Assembly: GCF_017592545.1 (NCBI RefSeq)
Contig: NZ_JAGFOA010000004.1
Coordinates: 124,001-188,000, forward strand
Reading direction: 5' to 3'
DNA length: 64,000 nucleotides
From: Microbacterium stercoris
Lineage (GTDB): Bacteria; Actinomycetota; Actinomycetes; Actinomycetales; Microbacteriaceae
The translations under genes and the position numbers were made by a program. The notes below the pieces were generated by a model. It saw only the letters and a program-made list of their open reading frames with translations, had not been told where the DNA came from and searched no databases. Every line of letters begins with the position of its first letter. The stretch's first letter is position 1. Below are positions 55,580-62,807 of the stretch, piece after piece.

Positions 55580-55590
55580 GCGACTGATTC
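55580..55590 (+). repeat. Right boundary repeat (attR-like)
   Basis: GCGACTGATTC, identical to 52022-52032. The chromosomal sequence that would naturally follow sufU resumes here. Confidence 0.7.
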
Positions 55591-55594
55591 ATGA

Positions 55595-55634
55595 AAAGGG
55601 GCGCCGTCCTGCATCTGCAGGACGGCGCCCCTTT
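55595..55634. terminator. Bidirectional terminator, displaced from sufU
   Basis: An 18-bp stem (55595-55612 with 55617-55634) and tetraloop, with A-rich and T-rich ends. It now serves the minus-strand ABC gene. Joined to sufU at the repeat, it would begin about eight bases after the sufU stop. Confidence 0.85.
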
Positions 55635-55649
55635 CGCCTCAGAAGCGGA

Positions 55650-56552
55650 TCACTCCGCGAGGAAGGCCTCGGCGATGTCGGCGGAGGACTTCTGGTCGAC
55701 GGTCGACTGCACGTTGAGATCAACGAGGATCTCGGGCGTGAGCTTCTCGCTGACGGCATCGATGACGTCGGCGATCTCATCGGCGACATCCGCGTTCACC
55801 AGCGGCACGACGTTGGAGGCGAGGAACAGGCTCTCCGGGTCGGCGAGAGAGACGAGCCCCTCGGTCTTGAGACGCGGATCCGCGGTGTAGACGTTCGCCA
55901 CCTGGATCGTGCCGGCGATGAGGTCCTCGACCGTGGTGTCGCCCGTCGCCTGGAAGTCGACGGTCACGCCGTAGACGTCTTTCAGGCCCTTGGGCCCATA
56001 CGGACGCTCCTCGAGCTCGGCCGGACCGCCCAGGACGACGCCGTCGACATCGGCGAGGTCGCCGATGCTCTTCAGACCGTGCTCATCGGCGAACGCCTGG
56101 GTCACCGTGATCGAGTCCTGGTCGGTGGCGGTCGACTGCTCGAGCACCGTGAGGCCCTCGGGAAGCGCCTCCTCCAGCTCGGCATACACGTCGTCTGCGG
56201 AGCGGGCCTCGGTGTCGGGGGAGTAGAACTGCAGCAGGTTGCCCGTGTACTCGGGGAAGAGGTCGATCTCACCCGACTCGAGCGAGGGCAGGTAGGCGTC
56301 GCGCTGGCCGATGCTGAACTTGCGCTCGACCGTGAACCCCTCGGCCTCGAGGGCCTGAGCGTAGATCTCGGCGATGATCTCGTTCGAGTAGTACGCCTGC
56401 GAGCCGATGACGATCGTGTCGTCTGCGGCTGCGGTGTCATCGGGCGCCCCCGAGGGCGCGGCCAGCGGATCCGCCGACGCGCAGCCCGCGAGCACGAGGG
56501 CGGAGGCAGCAGCGAGGGCGGCGATGGAGAAGGTGCGGCGAAGAGTGGACAC
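55650..56552 (-). CDS. Osmoprotectant/glycine-betaine-type ABC substrate-binding lipoprotein
   Basis: A 300-residue OpuAC/ProX-family binding protein. The signal peptide ends in lipobox LVLAGC. The mature part has IVIGSQAYYSNEIIAEIYAQALEAEGF, SGEIDLFPEYTGNLLQFY and DPESLFLASNVVPLVNADV. Ligands in the family are quaternary amines such as glycine betaine, choline or carnitine. The GTG at 56552 follows an AGGAG site. No permease or ATPase gene is adjacent. Confidence 0.88.
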   Translation of the reverse strand: MSTLRRTFSIAALAAASALVLAGCASADPLAAPSGAPDDTAAADDTIVIGSQAYYSNEIIAEIYAQALEAEGFTVERKFSIGQRDAYLPSLESGEIDLFPEYTGNLLQFYSPDTEARSADDVYAELEEALPEGLTVLEQSTATDQDSITVTQAFADEHGLKSIGDLADVDGVVLGGPAELEERPYGPKGLKDVYGVTVDFQATGDTTVEDLIAGTIQVANVYTADPRLKTEGLVSLADPESLFLASNVVPLVNADVADEIADVIDAVSEKLTPEILVDLNVQSTVDQKSSADIAEAFLAE

Positions 56553-56660
56553 GGGAACTCCTGTGGTGTTGGGAGGAGGGATCCTCGTCATCAGCCAATC
56601 ATCCCCAGCGACGGCGTGGGCCGCCAGCCTGAAATCTCACGACATCGAGCGTCATCCGAC

Positions 56661-57545
56661 TCACGCCAGATCGGGCACCCGCAGCATGATCTCCTGCGCG
56701 ACGGTGGCGACGAGCCGGCCATCGCGCGTGTACAGCTGGCCCTGGGCCAGGCCACGTCCTCCCCGAGCGCTCGGGGATTCTTGCACGTAGAGCAGCCATT
56801 CGTCGGCCCGGGCCGGGCGATGCCACCAGATCGCGTGATCAAGGCTGGCCGTGCGCATGCCCGGCGTCGCCCAGGCCACGCCGTGCGCGCGCAGCACCGT
56901 CTCCTGGATCGTGAAGTCGGTCAGGTACGCGATCGCGGCGCGATGCAGCATCGGATCATCGCCGATGGGACGGCGCAGCCGCGTCCAGACGGCCTGCCGC
57001 GGCGACTTCTCATCGACCGACAGGTAGATGTCGGATTCGACGTGGCGCACTTCGATCGGGTTCGCGCGGATGATCAGCGACGCCTCGGGCCTGTCTGCGA
57101 CGATCGCGGCGGGGCCGTCGAGCTGCTCGGGCTCGGGCACCTCGGGCATCGGGAGCTGATGTTCGAAGCCCGGATCCTCATCCTGGAACGAGGCGATTCC
57201 GGAGAAGATCGGCTCCCCGTCCTGGAAGGCCTGGATGCGCCGGCGGGAGAACGATCGGCCGTCGTGGATGCGATCGACCGCGAAGGTGAGGGGCTTTCGC
57301 ACGTCGCCGGGGCGCAGGAAGTACCCGTGCAGGGAATGCGGGAAGCGGTCCTCCGGCAGAGTGCGCGAGGCGGCGACGATGGACTGGCCGAGAACCTGCC
57401 CGCCGAAGACACGGCCGCCCGGCATCGGGTGCGACGAGCCGGTGAAGATGTCCTCGCTTGTCCGAGCCCCCGTGTCCTCCAGGGCGAGAACGCCGAGCAG
57501 GACATCGATCGGATCGGGTGCAGGGACGTTCGTGTCGGGGGTCAC
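56661..57545 (-). CDS. tesB: Acyl-CoA thioesterase II
   Basis: Double-hotdog thioesterase. The 294-residue product has the GGRVFGGQVLGQSIVAASRT and HSLHGYFLRPGD boxes, RSFSRRRIQAFQDG, and the C-terminal box ASLDHAIWWHRPARADEWLLY with its catalytic aspartate. The GTG lies six bases after TAGACT on this strand. It is divergent from the next gene, with only 38 bases between the starts. Confidence 0.93.
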   Translation of the reverse strand: MTPDTNVPAPDPIDVLLGVLALEDTGARTSEDIFTGSSHPMPGGRVFGGQVLGQSIVAASRTLPEDRFPHSLHGYFLRPGDVRKPLTFAVDRIHDGRSFSRRRIQAFQDGEPIFSGIASFQDEDPGFEHQLPMPEVPEPEQLDGPAAIVADRPEASLIIRANPIEVRHVESDIYLSVDEKSPRQAVWTRLRRPIGDDPMLHRAAIAYLTDFTIQETVLRAHGVAWATPGMRTASLDHAIWWHRPARADEWLLYVQESPSARGGRGLAQGQLYTRDGRLVATVAQEIMLRVPDLA

Positions 57546-57551
57546 GAGCCC

Positions 57552-57557
57552 AGTCTA
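57552..57557 (-). promoter_or_regulatory. -10 element of tesB (leaderless)
   Basis: TAGACT on the minus strand ends six bases before the tesB GTG. Confidence 0.66.
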
Positions 57558-57570
57558 CGAAGGCCGCGGC

Positions 57571-57576
57571 TAGGCT
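57571..57576 (+). promoter_or_regulatory. -10 element of the divergent gene (leaderless)
   Basis: TAGGCT ends seven bases before the GTG at 57584. It faces away from the tesB -10, with 13 bases between the two hexamers. Confidence 0.64.
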
Positions 57577-57583
57577 CGATCGG

Positions 57584-58243
57584 GTGACCCAGCTCGTGCT
57601 CGCCGACGCCCCTTCCGCGCAGGATGCGCTGACCTTCGCGCAGCGCGCGGCCCGGATCGGCGACGCCGGCGTGCGGCTGCAGGCCTCGGGCGGCGTGATG
57701 GCCATGACCACCGCCGCGCTGGCGCCATCCGGCCTGCTCGACCGCACGCCGACGGTGCTCGGCATGCGCATCGTCGCGGCCGATCCGGAGCTCGAGTGCG
57801 ACCTGGTCGTCGCCCAGCTGACCGCATCCGACGACGCGGCGGCCCTGACTCTCCCCGAGACCGCCCTCGCACCCGCCTGGGCCGGCGTCGCGCCGCCGCG
57901 CGGGGGATGGCAGCACGTCGGCGAGATCGCCGCCGCCACCCTCGCCTCCCGCGCTCAGTGGGGCATCGCGGCGGTGGCCGAGCGGGTGCCCACGGACGCG
58001 GGCGAGGAGGTGGTGCGCGCCCTGCGCGCCGATGTCTGGGGATCCCCCGACGATGCGCTGCTCGGACTCCCGCTGGGCGTGGCGTTCGCCGCCTTCTCCC
58101 TGGGCTTCATCGGAGGCGAGGAGCAGGCGCGAGTGACGACGTCCGGCCGCTGGACGCGCATCGCGCTGGAGCGCGGGCACATTCTCTCTCGGGGCCCGGC
58201 CGCTGTCGGCCTGACCCCCGTCCGCAGCACGGGCGCCGCCTGA
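57584..58243 (+). CDS. Conserved actinobacterial protein of unknown function
   Basis: A 219-residue protein, Ala-rich, with no membrane segment or known motif. It opens TQLVLADAPSAQDALTFAQRAARIGDAG and contains GMRIVAADPELECDLVVAQL and LPLGVAFAAFSLGFIGGEE. The sequence looks like a soluble alpha-beta protein. The GTG start is supported by the -10 seven bases upstream. The 129 bases that follow hold no clear terminator. Confidence 0.75.
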   Translation: MTQLVLADAPSAQDALTFAQRAARIGDAGVRLQASGGVMAMTTAALAPSGLLDRTPTVLGMRIVAADPELECDLVVAQLTASDDAAALTLPETALAPAWAGVAPPRGGWQHVGEIAAATLASRAQWGIAAVAERVPTDAGEEVVRALRADVWGSPDDALLGLPLGVAFAAFSLGFIGGEEQARVTTSGRWTRIALERGHILSRGPAAVGLTPVRSTGAA

Positions 58244-58372
58244 CGGCGACGCGGTTCGAGCGGCGGGACGGCTCGCCCGGAGACTGAGAGCGCTGTCGCC
58301 GAGGGAGCGAAGGGCGCGAGAGGGCGTCGACGACCCAGGCACCCGCAGGGGCACCGGTTCGCGAGCCGGGGC

Positions 58373-58813
58373 TCAGTCCGTGGGGTGCCCCGGCGTCGGC
58401 TCGAATGTGTTGACCATGGCGTGGGCCGCGCGCTGGAGGTAGTCCCAGAGCGTCTCCTCATGGAGCGGCGAGAGACCCAGTTCGTCGACCGCGGTGCGCA
58501 TCGCGGCGAGCCAGCGATCGCGCGCGTCGGGGTTGACGTGGAACGGCATGTGCCGCTGGCGCAGACGCGGATGGCCCCGGTTCTCGCTGTACGTCGTCGG
58601 TCCGCCCCAGTACTGCTCGAGGAAGAGCAGCAGGCGTTCCTTGGCCGGCCCCAGGTCCTCCTCGGGGTACATCGGCTTCAGGACCGGGTCGTCGGCGACC
58701 TCGCGGTAGAAGACGTCCGTGAGCTTCGCGAAGGTCTCCCGACCGCCCACGGCCTCGTAGAACGTGATCGACGGCAGCTCGCCGTGGCCCTCGGGCCGGA
58801 TCCCCAGGCTCAC
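58373..58813 (-). CDS. glbO: Group II truncated haemoglobin (GlbO type)
   Basis: A 146-residue 2-on-2 globin: TFYEAVGGRETFAKLTDVFYREVADDPVLKPMYPEEDLGPAKERLLLFLEQYWGGP, then RHMPFHVNPDARDRWL with the proximal His, and a late LWDYLQRAAHAMVNTF. Such globins bind oxygen or NO. The GTG start overlaps the stop of the MscS gene upstream (GTGA) and follows GGAGGAGATC. Confidence 0.92.
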   Translation of the reverse strand: MSLGIRPEGHGELPSITFYEAVGGRETFAKLTDVFYREVADDPVLKPMYPEEDLGPAKERLLLFLEQYWGGPTTYSENRGHPRLRQRHMPFHVNPDARDRWLAAMRTAVDELGLSPLHEETLWDYLQRAAHAMVNTFEPTPGHPTD

Positions 58814-59985
58814 TTCTGATCTCCTCCGTCGTTGATGGGCTCGTCGTCGGGCGACGCGGTGGTGGTGGACGTCGCCGGCTTCGCGGACGCGCCGGGCTCG
58901 GCGGGCGCCTTCGGCACCGGCTTGGTGACAGGCTTCGCCGCAGGCTTGTCGGTCGTCGCCTCCGCCTGCTTCTTCCTGCGCCCGAGCGGGCGCCACGAGG
59001 GGCGCTCGGGAAGGGGCTGGGGCTCCGTGCGCGGAGGGTTCGCTCCGCGCACGCGCAGGGCCCCGCTCGCGCCTTCGAGGGCGACCGCCTGGAGGGACGT
59101 GAGGTCGAGCCCGAGGTCGTGGATCGCGGTGCGCAGGCGCATCCGCAGCTCGTGGGCGACGTCGTCCTTCGAGCTCGGCTTGGCGCGCAACACCAGACGG
59201 ATCGACAGGGTGTCGCCCGAGACGGACTCGAGACCCCAGACCTCGGGGCGCCCGATGATGCGTGTGCGCCAGCGCTTGTCCTTGGCGAGGTCCTCGCTCA
59301 CATCCAGCAGGGCCGCTTCCACGGCCTCGACGTCGGTGTCGGCGGGCAGACCGACATCGATGACGACGCGCGACCAGCCCTGCGACATGTTGCCGATGCG
59401 GGTGACCTCGCCGTTGCGCACGTACCAGAGCGTGCCGTTCACGTCGCGCACATGTGTGATCCGAACGCTCACGAACTCGACCACGCCCGTGGCGAGCCCG
59501 AGGTCGACCACATCGCCGATCCCGATCTGGTCCTCCGCCACGATCAGAATGCCGTTGAGCACGTCCTTGACGATGTTCTGCGCGCCGAAGCCGAGGCCAG
59601 CGCCGATCGCGGCGCTGATCAGCGCGAAGGATCCGAGGATGCTGCTGTCGATGATGTTGACGACCAGGATGATGCCCACGATCACAACCGCCGTGTTGAC
59701 GATGTTCGTCAGGATCGACCCGAGCGTTCGCGTTCGCTGTACCAGGCGGACGGACGCGAGCGGCGAGCGGTCGAGCGCGCGCGTGTCATCGATCTTCGCC
59801 TTGCTCTTGGCGCCCTTCACGATCCGCTCGACGACGCGGCGGATCGCGATGCGCAGCAGCCAGGCTGCCAGGGCGCACGACACGATCGTGATGGCGACCC
59901 AGAGGGTCTTGTTGGCGACGTCGACCAGCACCTGGAGCACCGGGGAGAGCGGCGTGGGTTCGCCGGATTCGAAAGGAGTCATCAT
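58810..59985 (-). CDS. MscS-family mechanosensitive channel
   Basis: A 391-residue channel with two to three N-terminal transmembrane segments, a pore-lining helix (ALISAAIGAGLGFGAQNIVKDVLNGILIV), the beta domain (VEFVSVRITHVRDVNGTLWYVRNGEV) and a cytoplasmic domain. The last 80 residues are a Pro/Ala/Lys/Thr-rich tail without a fold. ATG 59985 is chosen because a -10 (TACTCT) ends seven bases upstream; a second ATG follows directly. It is coupled to the globin gene. Confidence 0.9.
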   Translation of the reverse strand: MMTPFESGEPTPLSPVLQVLVDVANKTLWVAITIVSCALAAWLLRIAIRRVVERIVKGAKSKAKIDDTRALDRSPLASVRLVQRTRTLGSILTNIVNTAVVIVGIILVVNIIDSSILGSFALISAAIGAGLGFGAQNIVKDVLNGILIVAEDQIGIGDVVDLGLATGVVEFVSVRITHVRDVNGTLWYVRNGEVTRIGNMSQGWSRVVIDVGLPADTDVEAVEAALLDVSEDLAKDKRWRTRIIGRPEVWGLESVSGDTLSIRLVLRAKPSSKDDVAHELRMRLRTAIHDLGLDLTSLQAVALEGASGALRVRGANPPRTEPQPLPERPSWRPLGRRKKQAEATTDKPAAKPVTKPVPKAPAEPGASAKPATSTTTASPDDEPINDGGDQK

Positions 59986-59992
59986 CCCCTCC

Positions 59993-59998
59993 AGAGTA
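59993..59998 (-). promoter_or_regulatory. -10 element of the mscS-globin pair (leaderless)
   Basis: TACTCT on the minus strand is followed by seven bases and the ATG at 59985. Confidence 0.55.
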
Positions 59999-60000
59999 TG

Positions 60001-60042
60001 CGGCGAGCCCCGGAGCACGGTGTGTGCATCCGGGGCTCGCCG
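60001..60042 (-). terminator. Terminator of pepN
   Basis: A perfect 14-bp stem (60001-60014 with 60029-60042) with a 14-base loop lies between the pepN stop and the MscS promoter. Confidence 0.82.
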
Positions 60043-60069
60043 AGGATCTTCAGTCAGCGGGGGAGGGGA

Positions 60070-62619
60070 TCACTCCGCGTCGCGCGACTGCGCGGCCAGT
60101 GCCCGCTCGACCCCGGCAAGGCCCTCGAGGACGATACGGCGAAGAGCCGCCGGAGCCTCCGGGTTCTCCGAGAGCCAGGCGCGCGTGGCCTCGAGCAGCC
60201 GCTGGTCGGCCAGCGCGCCCGGGTAGAGGAGCTCGCACAGGTACTCGGCGATGGTGAAGGAGCGCTCGTCCCAGATGCGGGTGAGCATCTCGAAGTAGCG
60301 GGGCACGTAGTCGGCGAGCAGGTGACGGCCGCCCGGGTGCACGAAGCCGGCGGCCGACGTGCGCACGAGGGTGTTCGGGAGCGTGTCCTGCTCGATCAGC
60401 GCCGCCCACGCCGCGGCCTTCGCCTCGGCGGTCGGAATGGCGGCGCGGGCCTGAGCCGCGAACTCGCCGCCCTTGGCCGTGTTGTCAGCGGCGAGTGCCG
60501 CATCGATCTCCGCGGCCTCGGCCGCCCCCGACGCCGCCAGCGACACGAGCAGCTGCCACGACAGATCCGTGTCGATCACAAGGCCCGAAAGCGCGATGTC
60601 GCCGTCGCGCAGACGGCGGACGACCTCGGCCTGCGCCGGGGTCGCCGACGCCGACGCGAAGGCGGTCGTGAACTGCAGCTGCGCGTCGCTGCCAGGCTCG
60701 GCGGCCTGTGCGAGCGACCAGAGGCCGTCGGCGACGCGAGCGCGCGTCGACTCGCGGCGCTCCGGAGCGACATACGAGTTGGCCGCGAGCTGCAGCTGCG
60801 CCAGCGTGGTGCGGATCGTGGTCGACTCGGTCTCGCGGCCGATGTTGCGCAGCACGAGGTCGACGTAGTCGCTCGCGGCCGACTCGGCATCGCGCGTCTG
60901 ATCCCAGGCCGCGCCCCACACCAGCGAGCGCGCGAGCGGGTCGGCGATGTCGGCGAGGTGATCGATCGCGGTCGCAAGCGAGCGGTCGTCGAGGCGGATC
61001 TTGGCGTACGCGAGGTCCTGGTCGTTGAGCAGCACCAGATCGGGACGGCGGAAGCCCTTGAGCTCGGGCACCTCGGTGAGGTCGCCGTCGACGTCGATCT
61101 CCAGGGAGTGCGTGCGGATCAGCGCGCCGTCCTGCAGATCGTAGAACCCGATCCCCAGGCGGTGCGGACGGATCGTCGGGTAGTCGGCGGGTGCGGTCTG
61201 GGTGATCGCGAAGCGCGAGATGAGGCCATCCGCGCCCTCGTCGATCACGGGCGACAGCGTGTTGACGCCCGCCGTCTCCAGCCACTTCTTCGACCATCCC
61301 GACAGGTCACGGCCGCTGGTGCGCTCGAGCTCGACGAGCAGATCGTTCAGAGTCGTGTTCGAGAACGCGTGCTTCTGGAAGTAGGCGCCGACGCCGGCGA
61401 AGAACGCCTCCACGCCGACCCAGGCGGCCAGCTGCTTGAGGACGGATCCGCCCTTGGCGTAGGTGATGCCGTCGAAGTTGACCTGCACATCTTCGAGGTC
61501 GTTGATCTGGGCGACCACCGGGTGCGTCGAGGGGAGCTGATCCTGGCGGTAGGCCCAGGTCTTCTCCATGGCGTTGAAGGTCGTCCAGGCCTCGGTCCAC
61601 TCGGTGGCCTCGGCCGTGGCGATGGTCGAGGCCCACTCGGCGAACGACTCGTTCAGCCACAGGTCGTTCCACCACTTCATGGTGACGAGATCGCCGAACC
61701 ACATGTGCGCGAGCTCGTGCAGGATCGTCACGACGCGGCGCTCCTTGACGGCGTCGGTGACCTTGCTGCGGAACACGTAGACCTCGGTGAAGGTGACGGC
61801 TCCCGCGTTCTCCATGGCGCCCGCGTTGAACTCGGGCACGAACAGCTGGTCGTACTTCTCGAACGGATACGGGTAGCCGAACTTCTCCTCGTAGTACGCG
61901 AAGCCCTGGCGGGTCTTCTCGAAGATGTAGTCGGCGTCGACGTCCTGCCACAGGCTCTTGCGCGCGAACACGCCGAGCGGGATGACGCGGCCCTCGGAGT
62001 TGGTCAGCTCCGAGCGGACCTCCTCGTAGGGGCCCGCGACCAGCGCCGTGATGTACGACGAGATGCGCGGCGTGGGAGCGAAGCCCCAGGTCGCCGTCTT
62101 GGACTCGTCGTGCGTGATGGGCTCGGGCGTGGGGGAGTTCGACACGACCTTCCAGTACGCCGGGGCCGTCACGGTGAACTGGAACGTGGCCTTGAGGTCG
62201 GGCTGCTCGAACACCGCGAACACGCGACGCGAGTCGGGCACCTCGAACTGCGAGTACAGGTACACCTCGCCGTCGACGGGGTCGACGAACCGGTGAAGTC
62301 CCTCGCCGGTGTTGGTGTAGAGGCAGTCGGCGTCGACGACGAGCTCGTTCTCCTCCGCGAGGCCGTCGAGCTGGATGCGCGAGTCGTGGAACACCTCGGC
62401 GGGGTCCAGATCGCGGCCGTTGAGGGTGATCTGCCGCACGTCGCGGGCGATCAGATCGATGAAGGTCGCGGCACCCTCGTGACCGGCGAACCGGACGACG
62501 CTGCGCGATCCGAACACCTCGTCGCCCTTGGTCAGATCGAGCGCGATCTCGTAGGAGCGGGTGTCGATGACGCCGCGGCGCTCCTGCGCTTCGCTTCGGG
62601 TGAGGTTCTCTCCAGGCAC
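60070..62619 (-). CDS. pepN: Aminopeptidase N
   Basis: M1 zinc aminopeptidase of 849 residues. It has the substrate box FNAGAMENAG, the zinc site TILHELAHMWFGD with the third ligand in NESFAEW, and the tyrosine region after it, then the helical ERAP1-like C-terminal domain. I choose the GTG at 62619 (PGENLTRSEAQERRG) because upstream residues are Arg/Ser-rich and lack similarity. It has no signal peptide, so it is cytoplasmic. Confidence 0.94.
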   Translation of the reverse strand: MPGENLTRSEAQERRGVIDTRSYEIALDLTKGDEVFGSRSVVRFAGHEGAATFIDLIARDVRQITLNGRDLDPAEVFHDSRIQLDGLAEENELVVDADCLYTNTGEGLHRFVDPVDGEVYLYSQFEVPDSRRVFAVFEQPDLKATFQFTVTAPAYWKVVSNSPTPEPITHDESKTATWGFAPTPRISSYITALVAGPYEEVRSELTNSEGRVIPLGVFARKSLWQDVDADYIFEKTRQGFAYYEEKFGYPYPFEKYDQLFVPEFNAGAMENAGAVTFTEVYVFRSKVTDAVKERRVVTILHELAHMWFGDLVTMKWWNDLWLNESFAEWASTIATAEATEWTEAWTTFNAMEKTWAYRQDQLPSTHPVVAQINDLEDVQVNFDGITYAKGGSVLKQLAAWVGVEAFFAGVGAYFQKHAFSNTTLNDLLVELERTSGRDLSGWSKKWLETAGVNTLSPVIDEGADGLISRFAITQTAPADYPTIRPHRLGIGFYDLQDGALIRTHSLEIDVDGDLTEVPELKGFRRPDLVLLNDQDLAYAKIRLDDRSLATAIDHLADIADPLARSLVWGAAWDQTRDAESAASDYVDLVLRNIGRETESTTIRTTLAQLQLAANSYVAPERRESTRARVADGLWSLAQAAEPGSDAQLQFTTAFASASATPAQAEVVRRLRDGDIALSGLVIDTDLSWQLLVSLAASGAAEAAEIDAALAADNTAKGGEFAAQARAAIPTAEAKAAAWAALIEQDTLPNTLVRTSAAGFVHPGGRHLLADYVPRYFEMLTRIWDERSFTIAEYLCELLYPGALADQRLLEATRAWLSENPEAPAALRRIVLEGLAGVERALAAQSRDAE

Positions 62620-62690
62620 TGATGAGCTCCCGTTTTCGTCGGATCGGGGGAACACCGACGACAGGGGGTGACTGCGCCGGCAACTGGATA

Positions 62691-62696
62691 AGACTA
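62691..62696 (-). promoter_or_regulatory. Candidate -10 of pepN
   Basis: TAGTCT on the minus strand lies about 70 bases before the chosen GTG, in the gap between the divergent pepN and hemH genes. Confidence 0.35.
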
Positions 62697-62807
62697 CGTG
62701 GTCGCATCCGCCGGGTCCCGGATTCCGGAGGGAACGTGTCCCCGGGCGACTCCTCGACATCGAGAGAGTGTCCGTGCGGCTTCTACAAGGGTGCGAAAAT
62801 GGAGCAC

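Larger units (their letters stand above)
52022..55590. mobile_element. tRNA-Gln-type integrative island at the sufU stop codon
   Basis: The 3.6-kb stretch is bounded by the direct repeat GCGACTGATTC (52022-52032 and 55580-55590). The left copy contains the sufU stop. Just after the right copy is a strong terminator that belongs after sufU. Inside are two tandem modules of the same design: a 135-bp repeat that starts with a tRNA-Gln 3' half, a cargo gene on the plus strand and an integrase remnant on the minus strand. Base composition is visibly less GC-rich than the flanks. Both integrase copies are broken, so the island is probably fixed. Confidence 0.8.

Noticed and set aside
59119..62622. 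A 1167-codon plus-strand frame
   Set aside because: It is the antisense of pepN and mscS and shows only the low-complexity pattern of shadow frames.
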